From AP-15 sp963845735 (lineage in GTDB: Bacteria; Pseudomonadota; Alphaproteobacteria; ATCC43930; CGMCC-115725), in contig CAWJTR010000009.1 in assembly GCA_963845735.1 (NCBI GenBank), positions 372,001 to 436,000 of the forward strand: a stretch of 64,000 nucleotides of DNA. The letters run 5' to 3'. A model generated the notes under the pieces. It was not told the DNA's origin, searched no databases, and was given only the letters and a program-made list of their open reading frames with translations. This document shows, one piece after another, positions 8,424 through 16,680 of this stretch. How positions within the stretch are numbered: the stretch's first letter is position 1; each line of letters begins with the position of its first letter. Made by a program: the position numbers and the translations under genes.

Positions 8424-10057
8424 GCTAGCCCGATCGCTGGACGAGAAACCACAGTGCCGGAATGTGGGTCACAATTTGCTCGTGTTGGTTGTGATTGCGA
8501 GGAAGTGGCAAAGGCGATCCTTTCCCGCCGCGGCGGGAAAGGTGGCTGGGATCGGGTAGGCGTTGGCGGTTGACGGGAAGGCGCGTGGAAGGGGCGCTGC
8601 CCCGGCTTTCAAGTCATCAGGCGCGGCAAGCGATCAAAGAGCACGGCAAAGATCGCCTGGTCGGGGGTGCTGGAGGGCAGGTGGATTTTGAGCTGGGTTT
8701 TCAGCTCGACGACGCGGGCGGCGATTTTGATCAGACGCAATCGCAAGGTGTCGAATTGCACGACCCGCCAAGGCGGCCGTCGCGGCATGACGCGGCGCAT
8801 CGACCACAACAGCCAGCAGGCGCCGGCGTGCAGGAACAAGCGAAACTGGTTGGCCTCGGCCGCATGGCAGGAAGTGCGGTCGGCAGCGAGGTGGTTTTTC
8901 CACGCCTTGATGTGGTTCTCGGCTTGGCCACGGGCGCAGTGGAGCCGCTGGTAGAGGTGCTTGGCGCGCCCACCTTCGAGGTTGGCGACGATAAAGCGGG
9001 TGTCAGTGCCTTCGGGCCCGGCTTCGACGCGGGCGATGATGCGCTCGACCCGGCTCGTGCTCGCGGCGGCATCGTAGAACTGGATGAAGCGGCGCCGCTT
9101 GCCGCGGGGCGGCGCCAGCTCGAAGCGTTCGCTCATGCTCGTCTCCAGTGCCATGACATGACGGCGGATCGCCACATTGGGGGCCAGGCCGAAGATCCAG
9201 TCGACCCGGTTCGCTCGACACCAGTCGAACACTTCCGGAGCCGCATAATGACTGTCGGCACGCAGCAAGATCTCGACCTGCGGCCAATGGGCCCGGATGG
9301 CGCCAACCAGGCGGCGCACAAGGCGTATCTCCAGCCCGCTCGGTCGCTTGCCCGGCCGCAGCACGGCCGTGACAAAGCGGCCCTCTGCGTCGAACACAAC
9401 AACCGGCTGAAAGCCGTAATCGTCATGGTAGGCCTTGAATAGGCGGAGCTGCCGAGCGCCATGCGCCCGGTCGAACGTGTCGTCGATATCAAGCACGATG
9501 CGCTTCGGCGCCGCCCGGAACGAGCCGCAGTACTGTTCGACCAGCGCCCGGCCGAGGCGCAGCAACGCCCGCATGTCGGGCAGGTTTTCCAGCCGGGAGA
9601 TCGTCGATTGCGAGCACAAATCTTCGCCCGAGGGCAGACGATCGAGGGCCAGCTTGAACATCGGGTCGCTGCGTAGCGTGTCGGCGTCGTTGCCGTCCGC
9701 GTAACCGGCGGCAATCATCAGCATGCGAAAGCCGATGATCTCCGCCAAGCGGTGCACAACCTTCTCCGCCATCCGCGGGTCCTTCAGGCAGGCCGCCAAG
9801 CGCTCGGCGACACCCAGCCGGCGTTCGATCTCGCGCAAGGCCAACAAACCGCCTTCCGAAGACAGTCGACCGCCATCAAAACGGGCGACAACGGCCTTGC
9901 CTTGGACCGGTGACAGAGCAGGAAGAAACGGCGTAGCCTCAACCATGGCGGGTGCAGCTCCGGTTTGATCCGGAGGTTCAGGCTCATCACCAAAACCCTA
10001 CACCGAATCAACATCTTGCGCTACATCTGCCAGCCCACACGCATAATCCGGGCTAGG
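8424..10057 (-). mobile_element. IS1380-family insertion sequence, intact
   Basis: This 1634-bp element carries one full-length transposase. The left tip reads GCTAGCCCG and the right tip, reverse complemented, CCTAGCCCG, an inverted pair matching except at the first base. TGATT flanks both sides (8419-8423 and 10058-10062), consistent with the short target duplications of this family. The identity even extends to TGATTGCTA on both sides, so the boundary is uncertain by up to 4 bp. It is the only apparently functional mobile element in the window. Confidence 0.8.
8609..9946 (-). CDS. IS1380-family transposase
   Basis: This intact 445-residue DDE transposase catalyses cut-and-paste of its element. 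The N-terminus has the family's RFDGGRLSSEGGLLALREIE. LDIDDTFDRAHGARQ carries the first acidic residues, LLRADSHYAAPEVFDWC the second Asp, and RGQAENHIKAWKNHLAADRT the Glu and the basic region after it. There is no stop or shift over the whole length, unlike the two neighbouring IS elements. It may be able to act on related ends elsewhere in the genome. Confidence 0.92.
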   Translation of the reverse strand: MVEATPFLPALSPVQGKAVVARFDGGRLSSEGGLLALREIERRLGVAERLAACLKDPRMAEKVVHRLAEIIGFRMLMIAAGYADGNDADTLRSDPMFKLALDRLPSGEDLCSQSTISRLENLPDMRALLRLGRALVEQYCGSFRAAPKRIVLDIDDTFDRAHGARQLRLFKAYHDDYGFQPVVVFDAEGRFVTAVLRPGKRPSGLEIRLVRRLVGAIRAHWPQVEILLRADSHYAAPEVFDWCRANRVDWIFGLAPNVAIRRHVMALETSMSERFELAPPRGKRRRFIQFYDAAASTSRVERIIARVEAGPEGTDTRFIVANLEGGRAKHLYQRLHCARGQAENHIKAWKNHLAADRTSCHAAEANQFRLFLHAGACWLLWSMRRVMPRRPPWRVVQFDTLRLRLIKIAARVVELKTQLKIHLPSSTPDQAIFAVLFDRLPRLMT

Positions 10058-10062
10058 TGATT
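10058..10062. repeat. Target-site duplication of IS1380 element, right
   Basis: TGATT directly follows the right tip and matches 8419-8423. It lies about 50 bp from the 3' end of the tRNA-Arg gene. Confidence 0.65.
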
Positions 10063-10111
10063 GCTAACCCCCTAAACCGCCGCCGTTCGAATGTTATCTT
10101 ATTGAGAAGAT

Positions 10112-10189
10112 TGGCGCGCCCGAGAGGAGTTCGAACCCCTAACCCCCAGATCCGTAGTCTGGTGCTCTATCCAATTGAGCTACGGGCGC
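10112..10189 (-). tRNA. tRNA-Arg(ACG)
   Basis: The reverse complement folds as a cloverleaf. The acceptor GCGCCCG (10183-10189) pairs with CGGGCGC (10116-10122). The D arm contains AGCTC..GAGC. The anticodon arm CCAGA-CTACGGA-TCTGG has anticodon ACG. The T arm contains GGTTCGAAC-like sequence, and CCA is encoded at the 3' end. The ACG wobble base is normally converted to inosine to read CGN codons. Its 3' end faces the decayed integrative element, the usual polarity for a tRNA attachment site. Confidence 0.96.
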
Positions 10190-10355
10190 CTGCGGCGAAG
10201 CGAGCCGGCGATGCTGGCGGCAACAACTACTCCCGCGGCACCCAAAAACGCAAGGTGGATCGAGGGAGACGCTATAAGCTGGGCCGGGGCTCGCAAGCGA
10301 CCTGCGATGTTGCCAGATAATGGCTGACGCAGCGGCGAGCCGTGAGTGGGCTGGG

Positions 10356-11586
10356 ATGAGCTCCGAGACAGCTGTGATCAGCGAGGCGATCGACGACGGC
10401 CCGGCCGCTCGGCCGTCTGTCGGACTGCTGGCGACTCTGCACAAACGCATCGAGGCCGGCCATCCGTGGATCTACGCGAACGAGGTGCGGATGGACGCGG
10501 CGGCGCGGGCCCTGCCACCGGGCACGCTCGTTACCCTGCGCCGCGCCGACGACAGCGCGCTCGGAGTGGCGATGTTCAATCCGCGTTGTCTGCTGGTCGC
10601 GCGCCTTCTCGACCGCGACGCCGGCCGCGCGATCGGCGGGCGTTTTTTGGCGCGCCAGCTCGAACGTGCGCTGCGGCTGCGCGAGCGTTTGTTCGACGAA
10701 CCCTATTACCGTCTCGTTCATGCCGAGGCCGACGGGCTGCCCGGTCTCGTCGTCGACCGTTACGGGGCAGTTCTCGCTGTGCAGTCGAACGCCGCGGGCA
10801 CCGCCCGAACTCGAGCCGCTCATCCTCGATGTGCTTAACGCGCTATTGAAGCCGCAGGCGATCGTGCTGCGCAACGACAGCCCAGCGCGCGCGCAGGAGG
10901 GCCTGCTGTCCGAGATCCGGTTAGCGCTGGGCGCGATCGACGGACCGGTTCTGGTTCGCGAAAACGGGGCCGTCTTTCCAATCGACCCGCTGGGGCAGAA
11001 GACCGGCTGGTTTTTCGATCAACGCGACAACCGTCGGCTGGTTGCCGGCTTGGCGCGTAATGCCCGCGTCCTCGATCTGTACTGCTTCACCGGCGGGTTT
11101 GCGGTGCAAGCGGCGCGCGCGGGCGCCAAGGAAGTGCTCGGGATCGACCGCTCCGAGCCGGCGCTCGCTCTCGCCGCCGAGGCGGCGCTAATGAATGAGG
11201 CCGACGGCATCTGCAGGTTTCGCCGCGCCGAGGCATTCGGCGAAATGGCCAGGCTCGCCGCTACCGGAGATCGTTTCGACATCGTCGTCGCCGACCCGCC
11301 GGCTTTCGCAAAATCGCGCAAAGAAGCGCCGGCCGCAGTTCGCGGCTACCGCAAGCTTGCGCGCCTCGCGGCGTCGTTGACGGCGCGCGGCGGTATCCTG
11401 TTTCTCGCCTCGTGCTCCTATAATGTCGGCCCGGCTGAGTTCGCCGAGGCGGTGCGGCGTGGCCTCGCCGACGCCGGCCGCGGCGGGCGCATCCTGCGCA
11501 ACGCCGGCGCGGGGCCCGATCACCCGGTTCATCCCTCGCTGCCCGAGAGCGCCTACCTCAAGACGACGATACTCGTACTTGACTGA
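10356..11586 (+). pseudogene. rlmI: RlmI-like 23S rRNA (cytosine-C5) methyltransferase, one frameshift
   Basis: This would methylate C1962 of 23S rRNA with S-adenosylmethionine. The N-terminal PUA-like part (HKRIEAGHPWIYANEV, then DGLPGLVVDRYG) is in one frame. After one extra base near 10800 the catalytic part continues in the next frame with GQKTGWFFDQRDNR, VLDLYCFTGGFAV (SAM site), ADPPAFAKSR and LASCSYNV, which holds the catalytic Cys. Correcting the one base gives about 409 residues, normal for the family. The start could also be 10320. Its last 29 bp overlap the convergent kinase gene. Confidence 0.88.
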
Positions 11587-12964
11587 TCCTCGCAGCCCGA
11601 TCCGCCGGGGCAGGAACGGTCAGGCGGAAAACTGTGCCGGCGCCCGTGCTGGAGACCAGCGTCAGATCGCCGCCATGCGCGCGCATCAATTCGCGGGCGA
11701 TCGCCAAGCCGAGCCCGCTGCCGCCGGGGCGAGCTGAGCCGAAGAACGGCCGGAACAGGTTTTCCCGCGCCTTTGGCGGCAGGCCGGGACCGTCATCGGC
11801 CACCTCGATGGCGATCAACCCGTTGTCGCGAGCCGCTGAAATGCGCAAACGTGGCGCCCCGGCCTCGAGCGCGTTGCGCGCCAAGTTCGACAGAACACGG
11901 TAGAGTTGGTCGCGATCGGCTTCGAGCTCCAGGTCGGGCAGGACCGCGCATTCGATCGCTAGATCGCGCTCGGAAATTGCCAGGCCGGAACCTACCTCGT
12001 CGATCAGCGGGCCCAGGCGAAACCGGCTCGGCGCCAGAGGCGGGGCGCCCTCGCGCGAAAAATCGAGAGTGCTCGTGCATAAGGCCACGGCGCGATCGAT
12101 CGCCTCAAGCAGGCGCGGCAGGATACGGCGCACTTCGGGGGCGGCGCTCGCGGTCAGGCCGTCGGTAACCAGCCGTACGGTCGCCAGGATGTTGCGCAGA
12201 TCGTGATTGATCTTGGTCACGGCCGTACCAAGCGCCGCCAGTCGTGCGCGCTGGCCCAGCGCGCGGCGCACGGTCTGTTGCATCACCGCGAGCTCGCGCT
12301 CGGCGACCCCGATCTCGTCCTTCCTGCGGCTAGCCGCGATCATCCGTGAGGCGTCCTCCGGGTCCGCACGAAACTCGATCATGCTCGCGGTCAGGCGGCG
12401 CATCGGCCGCACTAGCAGCCACTGTAGGCTGAGATAGACAAGGGCGGCGGCGACCAGCGAGATCACGATCGACAATTCGAGGATGCGGATGCCGAAGCCC
12501 CACATCTCGGATCGCAGCGGCGCTTCGTCGAGCAACACCTCTACGGTTTCGCCGTTGCCGGTCGGCGACGGACCCAGCACCCGCAGGATCCGATTATCGG
12601 TGCGCGAGAGGGCCATCAGGGAGCCGCGAATGGCGGCCAGCATGCTAGGATGAGTGAGGTCGATCGTGATGTTTGACTTTGGCGGAGTCGGCGCATCGAG
12701 CATCAGCACCATTCCATCGGCACGATGCAGGATCACGCCGTGAGCGCCCACTCGGGCAAGTAATTTTTCGACAAGAGCACGGTCGAGACGTCCAGTCGGG
12801 CTTGCCTCCAGCGCCAAGGTCGCAAGCTCACCGGAAGCGATCCGGTTCTCGAAATACGTCATACGAAACCGCGCGACCGACGGCACGAAGATCAACACCT
12901 CGCCAACCATCACGAAAAAGACGGTCAACACGAGAAGACGGGCTGACAGGCTCCTTAGAAGCAC
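11558..12964 (-). CDS. Orphan sensor histidine kinase
   Basis: This 468-residue inner-membrane kinase has a first membrane helix at about residues 7-28, a periplasmic loop, a second helix at about 161-183, a HAMP-like linker, and a dimerisation helix with the phospho-accepting His at 254 (NHDLRNIL). It ends in an ATPase domain with N box LSNLARNALEAG (about 358-369), G1 DDGPGL (390-395) and G2 GGSGLGL (414-420). All catalytic boxes are present, so it should autophosphorylate. No response regulator lies next to it. The next gene downstream on its strand overlaps as a convergent rlmI. Its signal and partner are unknown. Confidence 0.9.
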   Translation of the reverse strand: MLLRSLSARLLVLTVFFVMVGEVLIFVPSVARFRMTYFENRIASGELATLALEASPTGRLDRALVEKLLARVGAHGVILHRADGMVLMLDAPTPPKSNITIDLTHPSMLAAIRGSLMALSRTDNRILRVLGPSPTGNGETVEVLLDEAPLRSEMWGFGIRILELSIVISLVAAALVYLSLQWLLVRPMRRLTASMIEFRADPEDASRMIAASRRKDEIGVAERELAVMQQTVRRALGQRARLAALGTAVTKINHDLRNILATVRLVTDGLTASAAPEVRRILPRLLEAIDRAVALCTSTLDFSREGAPPLAPSRFRLGPLIDEVGSGLAISERDLAIECAVLPDLELEADRDQLYRVLSNLARNALEAGAPRLRISAARDNGLIAIEVADDGPGLPPKARENLFRPFFGSARPGGSGLGLAIARELMRAHGGDLTLVSSTGAGTVFRLTVPAPADRAARISQVRVSSS

Positions 12965-12979
12965 GGGGGATCGTCCGTT

Positions 12980-14395
12980 TCAGCCGAACCGCGCCAGGAA
13001 ACGTACAATCCGACGCGTGCGTGCCGAAAACAATGCCGGCGTATAAAAACTGCCGGCGGCGCGTTTGCTGGCCTCGCCGCGCGTCGGATAGGGTATAACC
13101 AGATTCGCGAGCGCGCCGATCTTGAGTTTTTGCGAGACCGCCAACGCCCAGGGCAAGATCAAATCCCCGGCCGCGGCGCCAAGGATCGAAGCGCCAAGGA
13201 TCCGACCGTCGCGTCGGGTCAAGATTTTGACCAACCCTTCGGTGTCGCGCTCGGTTTGGGCGCGGTCATTCTCTGCAAAGGGCCAGCGCAGAATCCGCAC
13301 CGGCCGGGCGGTTTTTCGCGCCGCTGGCTCGGTCAGCCCGACCTGGGCGAGTTCAGGCTCGGTGCAGGTAACCCACGGTAGGGTCCGGTAGTCGACCTTT
13401 GCCGGAAGACGGAACAGCGCATTCCGGATCACGATCCCCGCGTGATACAGCGCAATATGGGTGAATTGCGGCCCCCCTGTGACGTCGCCGACGGCAAAGG
13501 CGCGGCGGTTGGTCGTGCGCAATCGCGCATCGACAGTGATCCCTTCCGGCCCGGCGGCGATCCCGGCAGCGGCGAGATCGAGCGCTGCGGTGTTTGGTCG
13601 CCGGCCGGCGGCGACCAACAGATGCGATCCGGCTATCCGCTCGCCGCCCTCGAGCATGACCACCACGCCTTCTCCGGTTACGGCGACAGAACCGATCGCG
13701 ACCCGCGGGCGCAACGCGATCCCCCCGTCGGCGAGCCGTTGGGCGAGCAATGCAACCAGCTCGGGATCGTCGCGAGCCAGCAGCGGGCCAATATCGAGCA
13801 CGGTGACCCGCGCGCCAAGCCGGCGATGCGCCTGCGCCATTTCGACGCCGATCGGCCCGCCGCCGATCACGATCAAATGTTCAGGTAGTTCGCGGTTGGC
13901 AAAGACGGTCTCGTTGGTCAGGTAGGGCGTGCTATCGAGCCCAGGAATTGGCGGAACGGCCGGGTGCGAGCCGCTGGCGATAACAAAGCGCCGCGGCCGG
14001 ATCTCGAACTCGCCGGCGAGCGCCGTGCGCGGGCTGGTGAAACGCGCCTCGGCGCCCAGCACAGTAACGCCCAGACCTTCGAACCGTTCCACCGAGTCAT
14101 TGGGCGCGATGCGCGCGATCACCTGCTCGACGCTGTTGCCGACTGCAGCGAAGTCAATATGCGGCGGGTCGTAAGCGAGGCCCAACCGGAGCCCGCGCCG
14201 CCAGAGATCGGCGAACCGGGCCGAAGCGAGCAGAGATTTTGACGGAACACAGCCAAAGTTCAGGCAATCGCCACCCATTGTGCCGCGTTCGACCAGCACA
14301 ACATCGGCACCGAGCTGCGCCGCGGCAGCGGCGACCGCCAGCCCGCCCGAGCCGGCGCCGATGACGCACAGATCGGGAGCGAGATGGCGGCTCAT
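12980..14395 (-). CDS. FAD-dependent pyridine nucleotide-disulfide oxidoreductase (Mer/Lpd-like)
   Basis: The 471-residue flavoprotein has DLCVIGAGSGGLAVA (FAD site), the redox-active pair C44/C49 in GGDCLNFGCVPSKSL, a second Rossmann motif VIGGGPIGVEMAQ for NAD(P)H and GDVTGGPQFTH. The C-terminal dimerisation domain has IPYPTRGEASKRA where lipoamide dehydrogenase has the catalytic HPTxxE pair, so the usual His/Glu are absent. It is therefore not a lipoamide dehydrogenase; the substrate is unknown. The start at 14395 is chosen because its ATG overlaps the TGA of the upstream membrane gene (ATGA). A farther start at 14428 is possible. Confidence 0.88.
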   Translation of the reverse strand: MSRHLAPDLCVIGAGSGGLAVAAAAAQLGADVVLVERGTMGGDCLNFGCVPSKSLLASARFADLWRRGLRLGLAYDPPHIDFAAVGNSVEQVIARIAPNDSVERFEGLGVTVLGAEARFTSPRTALAGEFEIRPRRFVIASGSHPAVPPIPGLDSTPYLTNETVFANRELPEHLIVIGGGPIGVEMAQAHRRLGARVTVLDIGPLLARDDPELVALLAQRLADGGIALRPRVAIGSVAVTGEGVVVMLEGGERIAGSHLLVAAGRRPNTAALDLAAAGIAAGPEGITVDARLRTTNRRAFAVGDVTGGPQFTHIALYHAGIVIRNALFRLPAKVDYRTLPWVTCTEPELAQVGLTEPAARKTARPVRILRWPFAENDRAQTERDTEGLVKILTRRDGRILGASILGAAAGDLILPWALAVSQKLKIGALANLVIPYPTRGEASKRAAGSFYTPALFSARTRRIVRFLARFG

Positions 14396-15108
14396 ATGGT
14401 CTGTTTGCGGCGCCGGCGTTTGTACCACACCGGGAGAAGGGCGAGCACAGCAAGCGCGACGATCGGGAGCAGCACGCTCGGGCGAAAAACGACCTCGAGA
14501 TCGGGCTTGTCGACCACCTTGCCGAGACCGTTGCCGAGGCTGGCATAAACGAAGGTGCCTGGAAGGATGCCTATAAACGTCGCGAGCAGGTAGGTGAGCA
14601 GACCGACACCGGCCAAGGCCGGCACGAGGTTGACGAGCCAGAACGGGAATAGCGGCACGAGGCGCAGCACCAGCAGATAGCTGAACGCGTCAGCACGAAA
14701 GCTGGCCTCGAGCTTGCCGATCAGCGGCCCGGCGTACCGCGCCAAACCGGTAAGGCCGGCACGCGCGGCAACAAAAACCGCCGTCGCCCCCAAAGTCGCG
14801 CCGACAACCGCGCACAGCCCGCCGAGCCAAGTCCCGAATAGAAACCCGCCGACAATTGTCAGCATCACCGCGCCAGGGACCGACAAAGCGACCACGACGG
14901 CATAGACCGCGATGTAGAGAAGTGCGGCGACGAAACCCCAGCGGGCAACCAGACCGCACAGCCAGCCACGGTTGTCGGAGATCGTGGCAAAGGTCAGATA
15001 ATGATGGCCACCGGAAACAAAAAAGGCGATTCCCGCGACAATGAGGAGCCCTAGCGGCACCAGGCGGCGTGCGGAAAAGCCGGGTTGCGGCGAAGGATCG
15101 TCGGGCAT
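14392..15108 (-). CDS. TVP38/TMEM64 (DedA-related) membrane protein
   Basis: The 238-residue polytopic inner-membrane protein has the family signatures GGFLFGTWLGGLCAVVGATLGA and RLVPLFPFWLVNLVPALAG, with about five to six hydrophobic segments and a basic C-terminus (YKRRRRKQ). Members of this superfamily are linked to lipid scrambling or transport. Its stop overlaps the start of the flavoprotein gene by the ATGA arrangement, so the pair is translationally coupled. This pairing with a Mer-like oxidoreductase suggests a shared, uncharacterised membrane or redox role. Confidence 0.9.
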   Translation of the reverse strand: MPDDPSPQPGFSARRLVPLGLLIVAGIAFFVSGGHHYLTFATISDNRGWLCGLVARWGFVAALLYIAVYAVVVALSVPGAVMLTIVGGFLFGTWLGGLCAVVGATLGATAVFVAARAGLTGLARYAGPLIGKLEASFRADAFSYLLVLRLVPLFPFWLVNLVPALAGVGLLTYLLATFIGILPGTFVYASLGNGLGKVVDKPDLEVVFRPSVLLPIVALAVLALLPVWYKRRRRKQTI

Positions 15109-15417
15109 CGCGGGTACGGCTTAGGGAGCATAAACCACAATGGTAGCGGTCAGGCCGTCAATGGGCGGTCACCTTCCCGTGAGCACAATCGAGAATCTTC
15201 GGGGACGAGACGAAGTGGCAAGCCCGCCTAACTGGCCGCATCTGTTCCCGCTTCGCGGGTTCAGAGGGATATTTACTACGGTTAAGATATTTATTGCAAC
15301 GTTCCCGTTCCCGGACCTGCTGCAATATGTCCCTGCATCGTTCTGTCTCCCCGATCATCATCCCAAACGATGCACGCGGTCCTGCCTTACCTCCAGGTGC
15401 AGGGAGAGAAACCCCGG
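15109..15417. other. Intergenic, no gene seen
   Basis: About 310 bp upstream of the TVP38 gene and downstream of hpnL. It holds an AT-rich patch at 15268-15300 that could be the promoter of the minus-strand TVP38-oxidoreductase pair, and a small hairpin CCCGCTTCGCGGG at about 15247-15259. The frames across it show no family resemblance. Confidence 0.4.
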
Positions 15418-15436
15418 TCATTGCGACCGGGGTTTC
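15408..15436 (-). terminator. Perfect 12-bp hairpin at the hpnL stop codon
   Basis: GAAACCCCGGTC (15408-15419) pairs perfectly with 15425-15436 around a 5-nt loop and overlaps the last codons and stop of hpnL. No T-run follows on the minus strand, so it may be a weak intrinsic terminator or an mRNA 3'-end stabiliser. Confidence 0.45.
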
Positions 15437-16425
15437 GTTTCGAGGCGTCGCGAAGGTCGTACCCCGGCGGCACGGCCATACAGGCGGCCGCTCTCGATGA
15501 GTTCCCACGCGCCGAGCGCAGGCAGCCCGATCACGGCGTCGCGAGCGCGCTTCAACAGGGACAGCGCCAGCCCGATCTCAGGCGTCAGACCAAAGCTCGC
15601 TCCGAGAAGGATATAAGCGCCTTCCTGCACGCCGACCGCGTTCGGCACGGCAAAGGCGACACTGCGGATGGCATAGAGCAAGCTCTCTATTACCAAGACC
15701 GCACCAAAGCCGAGCGGGGCGCCAATGAATCGCAAGGCCAGCCAGATCTCTGCCGCGCTCGCGATCCAGCAGGCAAGATGGAGGGCAACGCTGGTCCACA
15801 CTGCACCCCTCCGGGCATAGATACCGGCAATGGCTGCGTGAAGCGCTGCGGCCCCCGCCGCCGTCCGCTCCGCCCATCCGCGGCCGAGCGCGCCGGCCAA
15901 GCGATCGAGCAAGCCAAAGCCGCGTCGCTGCGCAGCAAGCAACCCGGCGGCCAAACTCCCTGCGACGACGATCCCGGTTGCGGCCGAGACCACAAACCTT
16001 ACCTGTGGTTCAAGATGCACCAGCCATGACAGCGCGATCGCCGTGTAGGCGATCTGAGCGAAGAATTCGAGTGTGACGTCGACGATCGTGCTCGCTGCGG
16101 CCGTGCGACCGGGGATCCCGGCGATAGCGATGGCCCGCGCGCCTGCGACGTAGCCGCCGACCTGCGAAAGCGGCAGGACCTCGGAGGCGGAATCGCGGAC
16201 CAGGCGTGCCCAGATCGCGCGCCATGGGTTGGTTCCTGGCAGCAGTGTCCACCAGGCAATCCCCATCACCGCAATCAACGCGATATGGATCAGACAAACC
16301 GCGGCAAAGCCGACCCAGCCGACCGCAAGCAGAGAGCGGGCCACCGCAGCCGCACCAAAGTGGACGACAAGCACGCCGATCAGGACAATCCCGGTCGCCG
16401 CGGCCAGAAGCGACACGGGTTTCAT
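15418..16425 (-). CDS. HpnL-like / lysylphosphatidylglycerol-synthase-type membrane protein
   Basis: The 335-residue polytopic membrane protein has VRDSASEVLPLSQVGGYVAG, near the typical ExLP-x-GG motif, and SLLYAIRSVAFAVPNAVGVQEGAYILLG, characteristic of the UPF0104/HpnL flippase-like family. In hopanoid-making alphaproteobacteria such proteins accompany hopanoid genes and may move lipids across the membrane. No other hopanoid gene is in this window. The start at 16425 is chosen because it begins the first membrane helix (MKPVSLLAAATGIVLIGVLV); the upstream extension to 16575 is Arg-rich and unlikely. Confidence 0.8.
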   Translation of the reverse strand: MKPVSLLAAATGIVLIGVLVVHFGAAAVARSLLAVGWVGFAAVCLIHIALIAVMGIAWWTLLPGTNPWRAIWARLVRDSASEVLPLSQVGGYVAGARAIAIAGIPGRTAAASTIVDVTLEFFAQIAYTAIALSWLVHLEPQVRFVVSAATGIVVAGSLAAGLLAAQRRGFGLLDRLAGALGRGWAERTAAGAAALHAAIAGIYARRGAVWTSVALHLACWIASAAEIWLALRFIGAPLGFGAVLVIESLLYAIRSVAFAVPNAVGVQEGAYILLGASFGLTPEIGLALSLLKRARDAVIGLPALGAWELIESGRLYGRAAGVRPSRRLETKPRSQ

Positions 16426-16680
16426 GCCTGATTGGCGGGAACCGCGCGTGCTAACTCCAAGACGCAGCCCCCCAAGTCGAGCCCGGCGAGCGTCGGCAGA
16501 AAGCTGGCTGGAGCAGATCGGGGGCGAACGCTTGCCCGGCAATAAGAGCGAGCGTCGAGCGTCGGCCGCAGCCATTACGCGCCCCGTCCGCGGCGTCCTG
16601 CTTCGATGCTATCCAGTTGATGAAGCATTCACGCAACAACGGATCGCACGACCGCCGCTTGCGCTCCTCGAAGCCTATCG

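Larger units (their letters stand above)
3320..10111. mobile_element. Remnant integrative element (satellite-phage-like) at tRNA-Arg
   Basis: The region on the 3' side of the tRNA-Arg contains a tyrosine-recombinase tail, small conserved island proteins, an AlpA-type HTH, a primase/VapE protein, a zinc-ribbon protein and a phage-type small protein. That content is typical of integrative elements that use tRNA 3' ends. Almost every gene is broken, and no structural phage genes are present. I found no repeat of the tRNA 3' end that would mark the far attachment site, so the left border is unknown and may be hidden by the IS110/IS5 cluster. Confidence 0.55.

Noticed and set aside
15158..15508. 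Minus-strand frame of 116 codons between TVP38 and hpnL
   Set aside because: No recognisable motif, it overlaps the hpnL 3' end and the hairpin, and composition differs from coding neighbours.
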